A stretch of DNA of 64,000 bases from Chelydra serpentina (GCA_037349315.1 JBAIAC010000057.1:7731001-7795000), one strand, 5' to 3'. Counted from the stretch's first letter, positions 13,426-26,439 are shown. Numbers and translations are program-made. The notes: generated by a model from the letters alone, not told the origin.

Positions 13426-14934
13426 CAGCATCTGGGTGGCTAATTTGAGCATGTTAGCACAAGCCCCACTGACACACGTCTGTGGGCCTGGGAGGGGTAT
13501 GTGGCAACTTGAACTCTCTGAGTGTAGATCAAGGATATGAATGAGTATGAAAATTGAACTACCCTTTCCCCTGAGATTAGTCTCTCTCAAATGGGCTAAA
13601 CGAGTGCATGGTTGTGGGGAGCTTTGTGCAGGAGGAACCCTTCAGTTCCTAGTGCAGAAAATCTAGAAAATAAAAAACTTGGACCCCCTTCCCCCATTCA
13701 CGCACCCAGTGCCAACGTCTTAGCCAGCACATGGAAAATGTGCAAAATAAACCCCACAAGGCTGTTTTTTCGCCCTAAGACCAAAAGGGAGGGATTTAGT
13801 CTGCCAGGTAAAGGGATGACTCATCATGGCCCCTCAGCACACAATGTGATATTGTCCCAAGGAAATGAGTCTGGCAAAGTGGACAGCTGTGACCTAGGTT
13901 TCATGTTTACTATGTTCAGAGCAAGCAAAGCCAAATTTATTGTAGATGTACGGCGATTAAAATTGGGCACTTCACCCTCGTTTTTGACACCGTGGTTGTT
14001 GAATCATTGCTGATACAAAATGATTCTCTTGCCAATCCAGGACTACTTAGGGCTTCCAGAGCTTTTTCTCACCACCTAACTCGAGAACAGACAAACGCTT
14101 TGCTGCACACCTGGCTCTGTGTCTCTCTTTTTCAGACATTTGGTATAAGTTCATCCATGAGCAGCTCTGTGGACAACATCAACGTTTGGAGTAGTAACTA
14201 CCATTAAAAAAGGATGGAACCGAACTGCAAAGGGAACTGGAAAGATCAGCGAAGTGGATAAGAGGAAAGTCGGTCCTAATAAAAGTAGGCCCTACACCAT
14301 GGGAAAATGCAGCACGGATACAAAGAGGCGGGGGAGGGTATATTCAAGGAGGTGCATCACTTTCAAATATTACATTAAAATCATGTAACAAACTGAGTTC
14401 TCGTGTAGCTGCAAGAAAGGGGTATGATCAGGATTGGGAGGATATCTGTATTAGATGAGAACTGAGCCACAGTGTTAAATGTTTGGTTAGATATTGTAAC
14501 AGGGTGACTGTTTCTAAGGCCTTGTAGAGAGGAGGCTAAGCACAGGCACCTCAAGATGCTGAAGGAGGAACTAGGGACTGGGAGTCTGGACTAGAGGAGG
14601 TTCTGCAGGGAAATCCTAGGAAGAATCAGACTCAGGAAGGAAGTTTGGGTTGAGTTTTCTTTTGTTGCTCTTTGGGTCACAAAGGACAACTAGGCTCCTA
14701 ACTCCCATGACTTTCAGTGGGAGTTTGGCACTCATTTAGATTAAGCTGTTTGTGACCGAACATGGTCCTGTGCAGTGCTTAGCACAACAGGCCCCCGATT
14801 TCAATTGGTTCCTCTGTGCTACCATAATACAGATAGAGAACAATAAATTGCCTGTGAAATTCTCCCCCAAAGCCAAACCCCAGGAAGGGTGTGTGTTTGG
14901 ACTCTGTGTGGGGTGTGCATAAAGAAAAGGCTAA
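13426..14934. other. Intergenic, nothing recognised
   Basis: No exon, RNA gene or confident repeat was recognised. A 133-codon open frame starts at 13612 but shows no recognisable domain and has no supporting splice or promoter context. Confidence 0.4.
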
Positions 14935-15000
14935 TGGTACTTACCTCTTTTGTAAAGCACTTTGAGATCTCCTGGTGAAAGTTCTACAGAAAAGCTAGGG
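14935..15000 (+). repeat. MIR/CORE-SINE 3'-end fragment
   Basis: The stretch 'ttgtaaagcactttgaga' followed by 'gaaagttctacagaaaagct' matches the 3' part seen in other MIR-like copies of this window. Confidence 0.45.
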
Positions 15001-15040
15001 GTCAAAAAATATGACGACTGCTAGAATTGTCAGTGTGAGG

Positions 15041-15446
15041 GGCAAGGTGGGTGAGGTAATATCTTTTAGTGCACCAACTTCTGCTGGTGGAAGGGACAAG
15101 CTTTTGAGCTTCCCAGAGCTCTTCCTCAGATGTGGGGAAGGTACGAATGTCCAAGCTAAGTACAAGGTGGGAGTGGTTTACATATGTTCTAGGAAACCAG
15201 GTACAATGAAGTGGGCAATTAACCCCTTTCTTTGCCCTTGGACTGCAGAAGTATGAATTGCCCACTTCAATTTAAGTGGTCTCTTACAAAGTGTGAACCC
15301 CTTATGCCTAACAATCTGTCCTCCCTTATGTTCTGGCTACCCTACCTTCCCCAGACCTGAGGAAGAGCTCTGTGAAGCTCTAAAGCTTGTTCCTTCCACC
15401 AACAGAAGTTGGCCCAGTAAAAGATACTTCCTCACCCACCTTGTCT
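15041..15446. mobile_element. Foldback element with ~100-bp inverted arms
   Basis: 15041-15143 and 15343-15446 are long inverted repeats of each other, with diagnostic words 'caaggtgggtgagg', 'tatcttttac/ag', 'agagctcttcctcag' and 'ggggaaggta' conserved in both arms. Inside, tgaagtgggcaatt (15207-15220) and aattgcccacttca (15256-15269) form a second perfect 14-bp inverted pair with a 35-base loop. The whole is a roughly symmetrical 406-bp palindrome, typical of a foldback DNA element. No coding capacity. Confidence 0.7.
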
Positions 15447-15852
15447 CTTTCATCCTGGGACCAACACAGCTTCAACATGACTGCAAACAAGAATGGGCAG
15501 TGACACATGAGCCAGTAACAGAATTTGGGCCCACACCCTCCTCCCACACTCAGTCACCAGGCTAGACGTGTCTCCCTATTAGCATATTGAGAGACTGAAT
15601 TCTTGAGTCTGAGCATTTTTGTAGTCCATTCCTTTTTGGAAAACAACATTTTGCACTGGTGTGTGTTCTAACTACTAGATGCTGCTGCCTTCTTAATGTA
15701 ACTATTTAGTGAATTAAGGGAAGTTTGGAAAATGGAAAATAAGGAAGGGTTTCTATATGAAATTAGCCAGCAGAAGGAGCCTGTAAACCTCTGTGAATTA
15801 ACATTGAAATAATTAGTTTATTAGTTTAAAGTCTACAGAAACTGCATTCCTT

Positions 15853-15912
15853 TTGACAGGTTTCAGAGTCGCAGCCATGTTAGTCTGTATTCGCAACAAG
15901 AACAGGAGTACT
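15853..15912 (-). mobile_element. Truncated retroposon (family D) with 10-bp TSD
   Basis: A 60-bp insertion flanked by the perfect direct repeat tgcattcctt at 15843-15852 and 15913-15922. The insert (ggtttcagag, then 'gttagtctgtattcgcaa') is the 3' end of a family that recurs at 29260-29385 and, as a variant, at 30907-31024. Flanking duplication plus truncation at one end indicates retroposition on the minus strand. Confidence 0.75.
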
Positions 15913-15954
15913 TGCATTCCTTCTGTTCACATGAAGTTCTACATTATTTGTTTT

Positions 15955-16290
15955 GCTAGGGCCCCAACTTGGATTTCTGCCTTGTTTTGCTAGGTGCTGT
16001 ACAAACATAAGGAGACAAATCCCTACCCCCAAGAGTTTACAGTCTGAAGACGGGCTTGTCAGAGGAACTGAAGGGGGTTGGGTGCCCGGCTCCAACTGAA
16101 ATTCAGGCTCCTTTTTCAAAATACCAACATAAATAGGCAAGATGGACAATGAGGGACAGGTGAAGCAGATGCACAAAGTGGGAAAGTGACTTGTCCAGGA
16201 TCACACAGTTGGTCAGTAACAGCGAGACACAGAACCCAAGTCTCCTGACCCCTAGTCCAGTTCCCTACCTCTAGGGCATGCTGCCTCCCT
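15955..16290 (-). repeat. MIR-like composite, interrupted
   Basis: Contains 'aggtgctgtacaaacata', 'gaagtgacttgtccagg'-like wording at 16185-16205, 'cacagttggtcagtaaca' and 'cccaagtctcctgacc', the reverse-orientation MIR signature, with unrelated sequence between the parts. Confidence 0.5.
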
Positions 16291-17259
16291 TGTAGCCTAG
16301 TGAAATTCAGACTTCCTGAACCAAAACATTAACTATAGTTAATTAATGAGCACCAATTTCCCCCCTACTTTTTGATCCTCATTTTCTCTCTTAATTAGAG
16401 CCACTGCTAATATATTGGAATGGGTGTTTTTTTAGAATGAGTAGGTCTGCAGAGAAACACCTTTCTTATGTCTGTGTTGTGAGAAAACTAGGAATTTCCT
16501 TGAGGAATTTTCTCCCTCAGAAATAGCTGATAAATATTTACCACCATCTGTCCAGTTTAACAAAGTGTGTACCCTGGGAAGAGAGAGACTTCAAGAAAAA
16601 GTAAGTGCTGGCTTGTTTTAAGAACTTCTAAACATAGATTCTGGCTTCATGAACCTGTTGCTGCTGCTGCTGGTTCAATTTCTCGCTTCTCACTGAGCAA
16701 TCTCTCGCGAAAAGGCCTAAAGCATAAAATGTCCCCACTTAATTTATTCCCAGGAAGGGAATGAATATTCCATATACCTTTTGAATGGGGTGGTGCCTCT
16801 CTGCACTTGTTGGGAGCTGCATTATCTTCCACTCTCTTCTGCTTATCTGGGTTTTGTTGCTGGGATCATTTAGTGTCTTGAAAAAATATATTTGAGGGTT
16901 AGGTGCTCCTGTGTGGTTTTTTTATGTGGAAAGGACCATAAGCAAACAGCCCCCATTCCCTTGGGGAAAATGCAGAAGTTAATTAGCCTTTGCTAATCTC
17001 AATAGGAGATGCACGCCTAGCTGTATGTGACTCTCTTCTCCTACGTGGGCTTTTATAGCACCTGTATAATTCTACCACTTCTCCATTTTGAGCACTTGAA
17101 GGCCAGCGCTGGTGGGGAGCCGAGCACCCTCAACTAATCTTGATGGGGACATTGAATTCAAGGGGAGTTGCAGGAGGGGGTGTGGGGTCTGGGAGGGAAT
17201 TAGGGTGTATGAGGGGGTTCTGACCTGGGGCAGGGGGTGCGGGCTCCAGCTGGGCGACA

Positions 17260-17697
17260 CTTACCTCAGGCGGACACCAGTCAGGGGCTAAGGCAGGCTC
17301 CCTGCCTGTCCTGGCTTGGCGTGGCTCCCAGAAGTGGCCTGCATGTCCTGCCCCTAGGTGGAGGCGCAGCCAGGCGGCTCTGCGCGATGCACACTGCCCA
17401 CACCCGGAGGTGTCCCCTCTTCCCCAGCTCCCATTGGCTGCGGTTCCCGGCCAATGGAAGCTGTGGAGCTGGGGGCGGGGGCAGCACATGGAGCTTCCCT
17501 GATCGTCCCTGCGCCTAGGGTCTGGACATGCCAGCTGCTTCCAGGAGCTGCGCAGAGCCAGGGCAGGCAGGGAGCCTGCCTTATCCCTGCCGCACCGCCG
17601 ACTGGACTTTTAACGGCCTGGTCAGCAGTCCTGACCAGAGCCGCCAGGGTCCCTTTTCAACCGGGTGTTCCGGTGGAAAACCAGATGCCTGGCAACC
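17260..17697. repeat. GC-rich interspersed repeat with CCAAT dyad
   Basis: A GC- and CpG-rich block in AT-rich surroundings. It carries an internal near-duplication: 'gcaggctccctgcctgtcc' at the left and its inverted counterpart 'cagggcaggcagggagcctg' at the right (17560-17579), so the ends are inverted repeats. In the middle, ccattggc (17431-17438) and gccaatgg (17450-17457) form a short palindrome. The inverted ends suggest a mobile element rather than a promoter. I do not recognise the family by name. Confidence 0.45.
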
Positions 17698-20600
17698 CCA
17701 CTGGGTTCCTTAGTTGCATCCTTTGTGACCTTAGACTGTAAGATCTTTGGGGCAGGGAGTGTGTCTTCCTATGTGTATGTGTAGGCACTACGTGAAAGAT
17801 AAGAAATAATGTATAATAATAATAGATCATGCCACCTGCTGGATTACACCATATTCATTTGGACTCTCTCTTGGACTAAACTAGTGCAAGCTTACCTTCT
17901 CCCCTCTCTGTCAGGTTAAATACACTTACAATCAGCGTTACACTGAATTTACCAGACACTCTAGGAATAGGTTGAAGCCTGCTTAATGGCTTAAGCATGA
18001 TAATTGCATTTGGCAACATATGCTACATAATATAGATCTTAGTAAGTTATGCCTGTTCCTTACGTCTTGCTTAACATCTGTAATTAAAGGCAGTACATTA
18101 GCCTGAAGCAGTTTAGATATGTAGAGAACAACAGCAGGCCCTATTCTCCTAGATGCAGCAAGATACTGAGAACCCTCAGTTCTGACTGGCGTCAGTCATA
18201 ATGGAGAATGCTCAGCGCCTGACAGGATGAGGCCCATAGTGCCTGAAAACGGGTTAAATTCCGCCCTTGGATTCGCACACACAGCTCCCATTTACTTCAT
18301 CGTGAATTGCTCTTGCGTATCGCAGGGTAGCGTTTGGCCCTAAACAAACATGTCCCCACGGGTACAATATCAGATCACAAGCCGAGATTGTGCAGATTTA
18401 ATCTGGCATTGGCAGCTGACGTTTTGAATACGGAGTCAATGATCTTGAAAGCAGGGATCTTGTGTGTGAGTGGATGTCAATGCATTAGCTAATAATAGAC
18501 GTTTAAGGGCTATGGCAAGTTTAGGGCCGGACCCTCTGTAGACACTCTCTGCACAGACTTTCACTGAAGCCAGTGAGAGCTTTGTAAGTGGAGTTCTTGC
18601 AGAATTGGCCATTATTTCGTATGGTATGTTTCACACGAGCTCTAGTTCAAAGTGCTTTGCGGAGTTGAATAAAGTGGAAGGACATAGATGAGTCATACAC
18701 ATAAAACGCGAGGGTTTGTTTTTTTACCTGGAAAGGAAACAATGCCATTCTGTCACTACCTGTGTACCTCCTGCGGAGAAAGAAAAAATGTGTTGAGAGT
18801 CAGAGGGGGGCAATAGGAATCAGGAGATCTGGGATCTGTTCCACAGTCTGCCTCTGATCACTGTGACTTTGAGCAAGGAACCTCTCCAGGCCTCATTTTC
18901 TTCATCTGTAAAATGGGGTTAATATCTAATTCTGTAGGGTGTCATGAAACATAATAATCAATGCTGGTAAAGTACTTTGAGATCCTCAGATGCAAGGAGC
19001 TGAACACAGTAAGTGTTGTAATTGTGTGTACACACATTATATTCACTGGCCTGATCTTCCTCTCCTACCACGTTGACACTGGTGTAATCCCATGGACCAG
19101 CTTCTGACATGTGTAAAATGACACTCCTGACCTGCTTTGCCGGGCAGTTGAGGCTCGATGTTTGTACAACCTTCTGAGATCCCTGGCTGCCCGCCACTGG
19201 GGTCTAGTTACCATTCTCAATAATATCACCCATATTGCACAGAGACACACACGTACCAACTTCTCCAGCTCTGTGCTGTTAGCCTCACCCCCACCAAAGC
19301 CCAACTGATCCAGTTTTGCAGGACTTCTCTTTAGTACACCAAAGGGTTCGGGTGCTTTGAGCTAGTGGATAAAGGGATCGGGGACCATGCTTCACCAAGG
19401 AATTTCTCAAAGCAACAGCACAGCCCTGTGAGGCATCCACAGTTCCTAGTTGGTCAGATCCTGATTGCCAAGGGCCTCATGGGCTGTAGGAGAGAGAGCC
19501 ACTATTCAAGCTTCTTGCAACCTGGGCATTATCCTTTCCCTGTACTTTGTAGGGCCTCCTGCCGTACGTCCTATATTCTGGGTTCTCCAGAGACTGACAC
19601 TGTCCTTAGGCACAACTGCCCTGTACTGGATGGAATTAGGACTCAGTTCTGTGTCAGAGGCCCTAATCTGCTAACCATTCACGGAGATTCCCCTTTAGCT
19701 CGAGTGTGCTTTTAAAGCATGCAAGTGTTCTCCTCGCTGTCCCTGTGAAATGCCAGGTGGTCACGCGACACAGCACGGGAGCCTCACATTTGTCACAGCG
19801 CTTTTTGTTGCCCTGATTCACTCATGGGTTCATTGTATCCCTTTGTTACTTGACACCCACGCACAGTGCTTGGTCTGTAACACACTGTACTGCTGTGATG
19901 ACACCAATTGTTGACGGCACAATTGATTCAGAGTTGACTGACGGTGCAGTGGGGCAAAGGTTATGCTGAATACACTCTTCCTGTTTGGTTGGGTATTTTC
20001 TTTCCACGAGAGAGAACTCTACTTACCCCGGGGAGCACCAAGAACAAGACGTTCTTGTAAGTACATTTTAACATCAGATCCATAATCCCAGAGTCCTGTA
20101 CTACAGCGGGTGATTTCCGCTGGCATAGAGCCATTTTATGCCAAAAATAGGAGAGGATCTCAGCACTGGGAAGCACCGTTCTGACTCTCAGAAGCTCTCT
20201 AACCTCCTGACCTCAGGAAAAGTCAATAACACACAAAATAGATGTTAGAGATTTCAAGGACCTCCTGTCCACTCCCGCCAGCCAGTGCTGAATTGTTTCA
20301 TGTACTCTGCTTTCTGGTGCTTTGACCGTCCTAATGTGAAATATCTCATGCAATGGAGACAGTTGGTGTTTTAGCCACTGGGTCATCTAAACCTGCTCCG
20401 AACAGGGTTATTAATGTGCCAATAGGTTTAAGAAAAGGGTGGCCAGTCAACACTAAGCGCTCCCCTCAGCTACTGCCACCAGTGCTGGAGCTAAGAGGCC
20501 TTTGGTGGGGAAAGCCTCCAGAGATCAGTACAAGGTCCTGTTTATGCAGGGATCTCAGCAAAGAATCCCCTTCCCATCCATTGCATCGGAGTCCCGTTTC

Positions 20601-21359
20601 TTCACTACTATAGAGAGCTAAGAGTGAGCGCCGCCCTTTCCTAGACGTGTATCATCTTCAGCCAAATGAGCTCAGTGGGGCATCTGTGCCAAAGTGTGGC
20701 TAGTTCACAGCAGCACTAATCAGGATAACAATGCTCAGCAGTTACGCCGTGCTTGGCAGACTGAGCCTCCCAGGTAAGCATTTATGACCTGGTGTCCAGG
20801 GTTTGGGACCCTGCAGGGAAGAAACGCCCACGCTTGCAACACCTTAGCTCTGTTTCTACCAGGGGAAGAAATATCAAGATCTGAGTGGAGGTGCAGACTA
20901 TTCTGCTGGCTCCCCCAGCAGCCAGACCAGGTGAGTCTCATTAGCTCCCATGAGGCAGAAGTGAAAGGCTGTGAAATTCTCTTCAGGAGAAGCTAGTGTG
21001 TCAGACAGGAAGTCCTGGGAATAGTCCCCTCCGGAGACAGCTGAGGCCAACCTTGGTCTGTTCTGAAGTTCAGGACTCGAGTTGCTGCCTGAAGTGAATG
21101 AAAGCAGCTGCCAGAATTGTGGAAGTAAGGGGTGGGTAAGAGCCTATCCTGCGAAGGCTCAGGCTGTGCTGTTACGTTATTTTACAGTGTTACTTTCCAT
21201 TGACGGGCAAAGGGCAGACCACAGGAAAGCAATTGACTGGAGACCTAGGACTTTCTCCAGAAACCTGGACTGTCTGACAGTCGCACGGGCTGATGTCTCC
21301 TTTTTTGTACTAAATGAATTGTTAGGACTGTTGTAATACTATTTAACCACCGTGTAGTG
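17698..21359. other. Intergenic, few recognisable features
   Basis: Apart from a MIR-like copy at 18800-19025, this stretch shows no exon or confident repeat. Short open frames on both strands lack recognisable domains. Confidence 0.4.
18800..19025 (+). repeat. MIR/CORE-SINE-like element
   Basis: Forward hallmarks: 'caggagatctgggatctg', 'tgtgactttgagcaagg', 'cctcattttcttcatctg', 'taaaatggggttaat', then 'aaagtactttgagatcct' and 'acagtaagtgttgtaat'. Good overall order and spacing. Confidence 0.75.
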
Positions 21360-21595
21360 AGTGTAATGCTGACAGACCCCAGTCGTCGGCAGGTGGGATT
21401 GAACCTGGGGCCTCTGGAGCTTAGTGCATGAGCCTCTACTGCCTGAGCTAAAAGCCAACTGCCTGTTAGCTAAGGCGATAGAGCAGACTCATTAATTGCT
21501 TTCTCTCTCTCTCTACGTGGTCTCGGCGCCACTAGATGGGACAGAACACCACACCCAGGAGGTTTGTGGGTTACAGTAGCACCTTTCACCAGCTA
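21360..21595 (-). repeat. tRNA-derived SINE (family S2)
   Basis: On the minus strand there is a tRNA-like region: an A-box-like tagctcaggcagtagagg and, about 35 bases on, a B box aggttcaatccc. It is followed by a family-specific tail. A shorter copy with the same B-box region and 'gagcttagtgcatgagcctc' lies at 38530-38610. A (TC)n run and 'ggcgccactagatgggac' belong to the extended element here. Confidence 0.7.
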
Positions 21596-22304
21596 CACAT
21601 ATTGCATCACTGAAATGCAGCCTGCTCTGAGGTGGAGAATGGAAAGGGAATGTGGGGTAAGGATACCACCCCTGCGTTCACAACAGTGCCTCAAGTTCTT
21701 TGATGTCCAGGCAGAATCATGTTATTTTTTGAGTCTTATAAAGACACCCACTGAACTAAATTAATCACCTTGGAAAGATGAAAGACTGTGTCAGCTTTGC
21801 TGAGCTCCGAGCCTGCAGCTCAAAGAAATCTCCGTAGCTCCGTGCTGATTCGTAGGTCACTACGCTGCCCCGTTAAATGGTGGATCTTGAAACTTCTGCC
21901 AAAAAGAAGCAGCCGGCAACTACGTTCTGAAGCTCTAATTCCCTCTGGAATCCATTGTCTCCAGTGTAAAAGCTTTCGCGTTTTAGTCCCCTGGTTACAT
22001 TTGATAAAGTGTTAAATGAGCTTCCCACCCAACACTAAATCTGAATCAACCCGGATACTTAGAGTAAGCACCTTGCCAGGCTCAGGAAACACAAAGAGTC
22101 CTAGACAAGAGGCGACTTTCTGTTTACTGATGTAGTCACACGCCAAGCACGGACCTCACCTATGGAACCCAACCATCACCTGGGATTACAGAACCAGCTT
22201 TTTAAAAACTAGCACTGCTGCCTTGAATGTATTCACCAAGGTGACTGGCACCAAAGCTGGGGCCTGGAGAACTGACCCAGGGAACCCGACCATCACAATG
22301 CTTT

Positions 22305-22530
22305 ACCCTTACATCATGATTTCCATTCAGGGATCTCAAAGCACTTTACACATATTAACACTTTACAACACCCTTGTGTGGTAAATATTCGTATGCTCAC
22401 TTCAGAACGGGTGTCTCATCTTATCTAGCTCTACACACACAGGCTGTTCCTCACCCAGCTGGAATGGCCAATCAATGAGAACTCAGGAGTCCTGCCTTGC
22501 AGTTTTCTGCTCTAGCCACTAGACTAGCAC
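22305..22530 (-). repeat. MIR/CORE-SINE-like element
   Basis: Reverse hallmarks: 'gggatctcaaagcacttta', 'caacacccttgtgtgg', 'gaactcaggagtcctg' and 'ctctagccactagact'. The middle is degraded. Confidence 0.65.
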
Positions 22531-23499
22531 CCAAGTACCCAAGTAACCAGATGGACAGACTGTACCGGTGTAAGATAAGTCCACAGCCCATCTGCCCTGT
22601 CTGTCCCTCACTGGTCTGTGCCATTAGCATGCGTGGATCCAATGCGCTGAGCTAGCTTATGGTGAGAGGCAGTTTCAGTCTCGCTCTGAACAATGTCAAG
22701 GTGCATTGAGTGGAATGAATTACAGTCCCTGTTCCCAACGTATCTCCTGTTATACTTCCAATGATCAGCGCTGCCTTTAGACATTGATGCTCATCACCTG
22801 GGTAGGTCCAGAGGAGGGAAATCAGGGACCCCTAGCCCAGCACGGTAAGGAGACCCTGTTTTGTTAGTTGCAGGTGAGGTGGGCCCAATGGATTCGTGAC
22901 GAAGGGCTGATGCACCATGTCTCTGAGTGACACAAGGGTGGGTTTATCCTACATAGATGGAGAATCTGACAGTGCATAACCAGTGGCTCCATCTCCTTAT
23001 CCAGAGGGGCAGGCTGGGCTGGCAGAATTAGCTCAGGGCTTCTCACGTTTAGTCCTGACTCATCTGCTGATTCACTGAGCAGCCCTGGCTGAGTCACCCT
23101 CTCAGAGCTACCAACGCTTGTGGGTGATTTTTGGAGTTTTACTTAACATCCCAAGCCCCAGCTCCTGGAGTCAGGTGATCATGGGCAAATCTAGGCTTTT
23201 ATTTAAAAAAAAAAAAGTTTCTAGCCCTCATGGAGCACGCAGAAAAAATTTTGAAAATGTGGACCCTAAATGCTCAAAAGAGCCGCAGAAGCCAAATAAA
23301 AAGCACCTAATTTGCCTTAAAAATCATGAGATTTTTTTTACTCTCTTGATTTTTTTGTGGTGGTGGGGGTTGATTCATTATGTTTGAATACTCATTGGAT
23401 TGGCAATGCTGCTCTCAGCCTCAATTTCTTTATATGTCACATAGGGATAAGAAAATTGAGCTACTTAGTTACTATTTTTGAGGATAGTTGACAATAAAG
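22531..23499. other. Intergenic, nothing recognised
   Basis: No exon, RNA gene or confident repeat recognised; an A-rich tract lies near 23203-23215. Confidence 0.4.
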
Positions 23500-23745
23500 T
23501 ACTAAAAGGCACTGGACTGTGAGTCAGGACACCTGGGTTCTATTCCCAGCTCTGACGTGCTCTGTGACCTCAGGCAAATCACTTTACCATTCTGTGCCTC
23601 TGTTTCCCCACCCACACCTGTCTTGTCTATGCAGCTCGAAGACTCCTCCGGGCAAAGCTTGTGTCTGTGCAGCATATGGACCCTGATCTCAGGTGGGGGT
23701 CTTTAAGTGCTATCGCAACGCAAATAAATAGCAATTGCAGTAAGT
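23500..23745 (+). repeat. MIR/CORE-SINE-like element
   Basis: Forward hallmarks: 'cactggactgtgagtcagg', 'cctgggttctattcccagc', 'gtgacctcaggcaaatcac', 'ctctgtttcccca', then the 3' part with 'tttaagtgctatcgcaac'. One of the clearest copies. Confidence 0.75.
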
Positions 23746-25574
23746 CTTCTTGCCTGACTTAGGCAAAGCTACAGTTAATACAGAGCTGGCTGTTCTTACA
23801 AGCCTGGTAGTGAGAATCATAAACTATCTTATTTTTAAGGTGTAAAGTAGTTTCTCTTTTAAATATCAGCCATTAAAGGGCCTCACTGTTGCTTCTCAGA
23901 GGCCACGGACCAAATTCAAAGGCAATGTGAATAGTGGTGTATGTTACACATCCATAAAGCGGAGCAGGTGTGAGTCTAAAGTGGTGCAGTTTGCATGCCA
24001 GGGATTTGGGAGGGGTGTGGGTAGCAACTAGCAAAAGAATGCAAGAAAGAAAATCTCTCCTCCAGGTTCCTGCCTAGACAGGCCCTAGCGACATGTAAAC
24101 CGGTTTTATTTTACACCCTCCTGTTAGCATTTTCCCCGTTCTTCTTGCTCTGTGTGTAAATTACACCATTTCCGTCACCTCTGAACTTAGCCCTGCCTCT
24201 GGGTTCTGAGGAGCTCTGCTCCTTGTCTCCAGGGACTGATCTAAGGGTGGGCAAGGCTGGCAAATGCCAACTGGCTCCTCCCTGCGTTGGGCTCTTCAGC
24301 TGGGCAGTGAGAAAGGTTCCTGGCATTAGGTCCCCTGAGTTCTTTTGCTGTGTAGAGCTTTTATCTTTTAATGTGCACCTGTGGGTGGCCAGGAGGCAGT
24401 GGAATTTGAGCCCGTGGCAATAATGCTGCTTGCCTTCCGGTCCCTGCCTCTGCCCAACAGAGTGACTCAGTACAGTACTGAGCTTTTTATTTGTTTTAGC
24501 AGCTCTATCCGGGAGATAAGGAATGCGAATGCACCCATCAGAACACTGGATTTCCCAATGCCCACATACCATGGCCTTGTTAGCTGCCATTCTAGCAGGG
24601 CTCCCTGGTGAGCACTGAACTGCAGTAGTTGCTTTTAGGCCAGTCTACACGGATCAGCCCCCCGCATCCTCACATCCGTGGGAATGACTCTTACTAATGC
24701 TTCACATGTTTAAGGGTGCTGCAGGAGGCCCTGGATTAAGGGGGCCAACCACGTCAGGGACAGGTAGTGATGAGAGCCACACTTCAGCGAAAGCTGTTTC
24801 ATGCTAACTGTGAGCTATGTGGGGATCACAGCTTGGGCCCTCTAGGGCTTTGGGATGATCTCCTGCTTTCTCCCAGTCCCGCTTGGGATATATGGCACAG
24901 ATTTCCCACAGCTATTATTCTCCTAACTCTTTGCATAAATGCACAGCCCAGTTCTGGACGTGATCCCACTTCCCCTACCCTCATTTCCACCCAGCTGGCC
25001 TGAGATAGGAGGCTGAGGCTGATCTTCCCTCAGTCTTTGCTGGAGGCCCCAAATTTGCTTGCACCACCGCGCAGAGAATGGCTTGCACGGGGGTAGCGGG
25101 AGCAGGGATGGGTTTGAATCCAAAAATGCTCTGGATCCTGCTACAGCTGTGAACTTTCAGAGCTGGCTCCCATCACTTCCAAGCTGGACTGAAATCTCCC
25201 ACCCCCTTTTTTTTTGGTTGCGTGGATAGCGACGTAGGTGGCAATACAGGTTAAATCCATCACAATGTACAACCAAGTGGCAGCAGATTTACCTCCTGAA
25301 CAATATAGTTCTAAAAATAGAGACTGAAATGAGGAAGCGACTGTCATATCCCAGGGGTGATCTGACCCCATCCTGCACACGCACCTTTACACCATCGTGT
25401 TTGCTGCAGGGTGTATTCAGAGATTCAGGGAGGGGCAAATCTTAGTCCCACTGAAGTCAACAAGAGCTTCATTGGGACCAGAATTTCTCTCAGAAGGGCT
25501 ACAAACTATGCTCTCCAGCTCTACTGAGCTGGCTGACGGACCAGCCTCAAGCAAATTCTGAGTGAATTCGTACT
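23746..25574. other. Intergenic, nothing recognised
   Basis: Contains a 159-codon minus-strand open frame (24111-24590) without a recognisable domain or promoter context. No confident repeat apart from a short 'cccactgaagtcaac'-type relic near 25450. Confidence 0.4.
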
Positions 25575-25755
25575 GTGCTTTTCAGCCAGAGATCTCAAAG
25601 CACAAGGGGGGGTCAGTAAAAATGGGGAAACTGAGGCACAAAGAGGTGAAGTGACTTGTCCAAGGTCACCTAGCAGGCCAGTGACAGAACCAGGAATTGA
25701 ACCCTATTGTCTTTCAGTCTCAGTCTGGTGCTCTATCACTAGGATACACTACACT
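25575..25755 (-). repeat. MIR/CORE-SINE-like element
   Basis: Reverse hallmarks: 'agagatctcaaagcac', 'ggggaaactgaggcac', 'gtgacttgtccaaggtcac', 'aggaattgaacc' and 'ggtgctctatcactagg'. Well preserved. Confidence 0.75.
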
Positions 25756-26439
25756 ACAGGGATTGGGCCCCCATTGTTCTAGGCACTGGACCCACATCAT
25801 GAATGTGGAACATTTCATTTAGAAAAGATTCTGCTCACATGGCACTCCAGTGATGCATGTCGTGTCGTATAAACACCTAGCTTGATGCCTCTGGCTGATG
25901 TTTTGTGTCTTTCCTTTGTTCCTAATTAAGGTGTGGACGGAAGTTCACAAGTTCTTTTGGTGGAGAGAAAGGAGACTCCTGGGTCCTTGCTGACCCTGAT
26001 ATTATTTTGAAAACTCACATGGCAGAATCGTTCCCACAGAAACAAGTCTGATGCCGGAAGCTTATGACTTCAAGTGAGGTTAAAAAGGAATTGATGATTA
26101 CAAAGATCCTTTTTTCATGGACCCCCGCACTCCTCATACTAAGGAATGAGGGATGAGAAATACGGCAAACAGGACAAACAGGGGTGTTTATAAAAAGGAT
26201 TTGGTTCAGTTTGCCATGAGACATCAGTTGCTTTTTAACACAAGCCAAGCCGGTATTGTCCCTCTGCAGTCTGTGACAGCTGTATCGGTTAGATCACGTT
26301 TTGTGCCTTATGGAATATGGCAGGGATTTTCAAACTCCCTCCTGAGTGTCAGTGTATTTGGGCACCTAACTCACACAGGTGCCTGAAATGCCCAGCCTAA
26401 GACTGGATATTCTTTGGAGGCCCACTCCCCTTCTGTTCC

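Noticed and set aside
13612..14013. 133-codon open frame
   Set aside because: No family resemblance and no supporting context.
24111..24590. 159-codon minus-strand open frame
   Set aside because: No recognisable domain, no splice or promoter context, no repetitive or compositional sign of coding. Left as chance.
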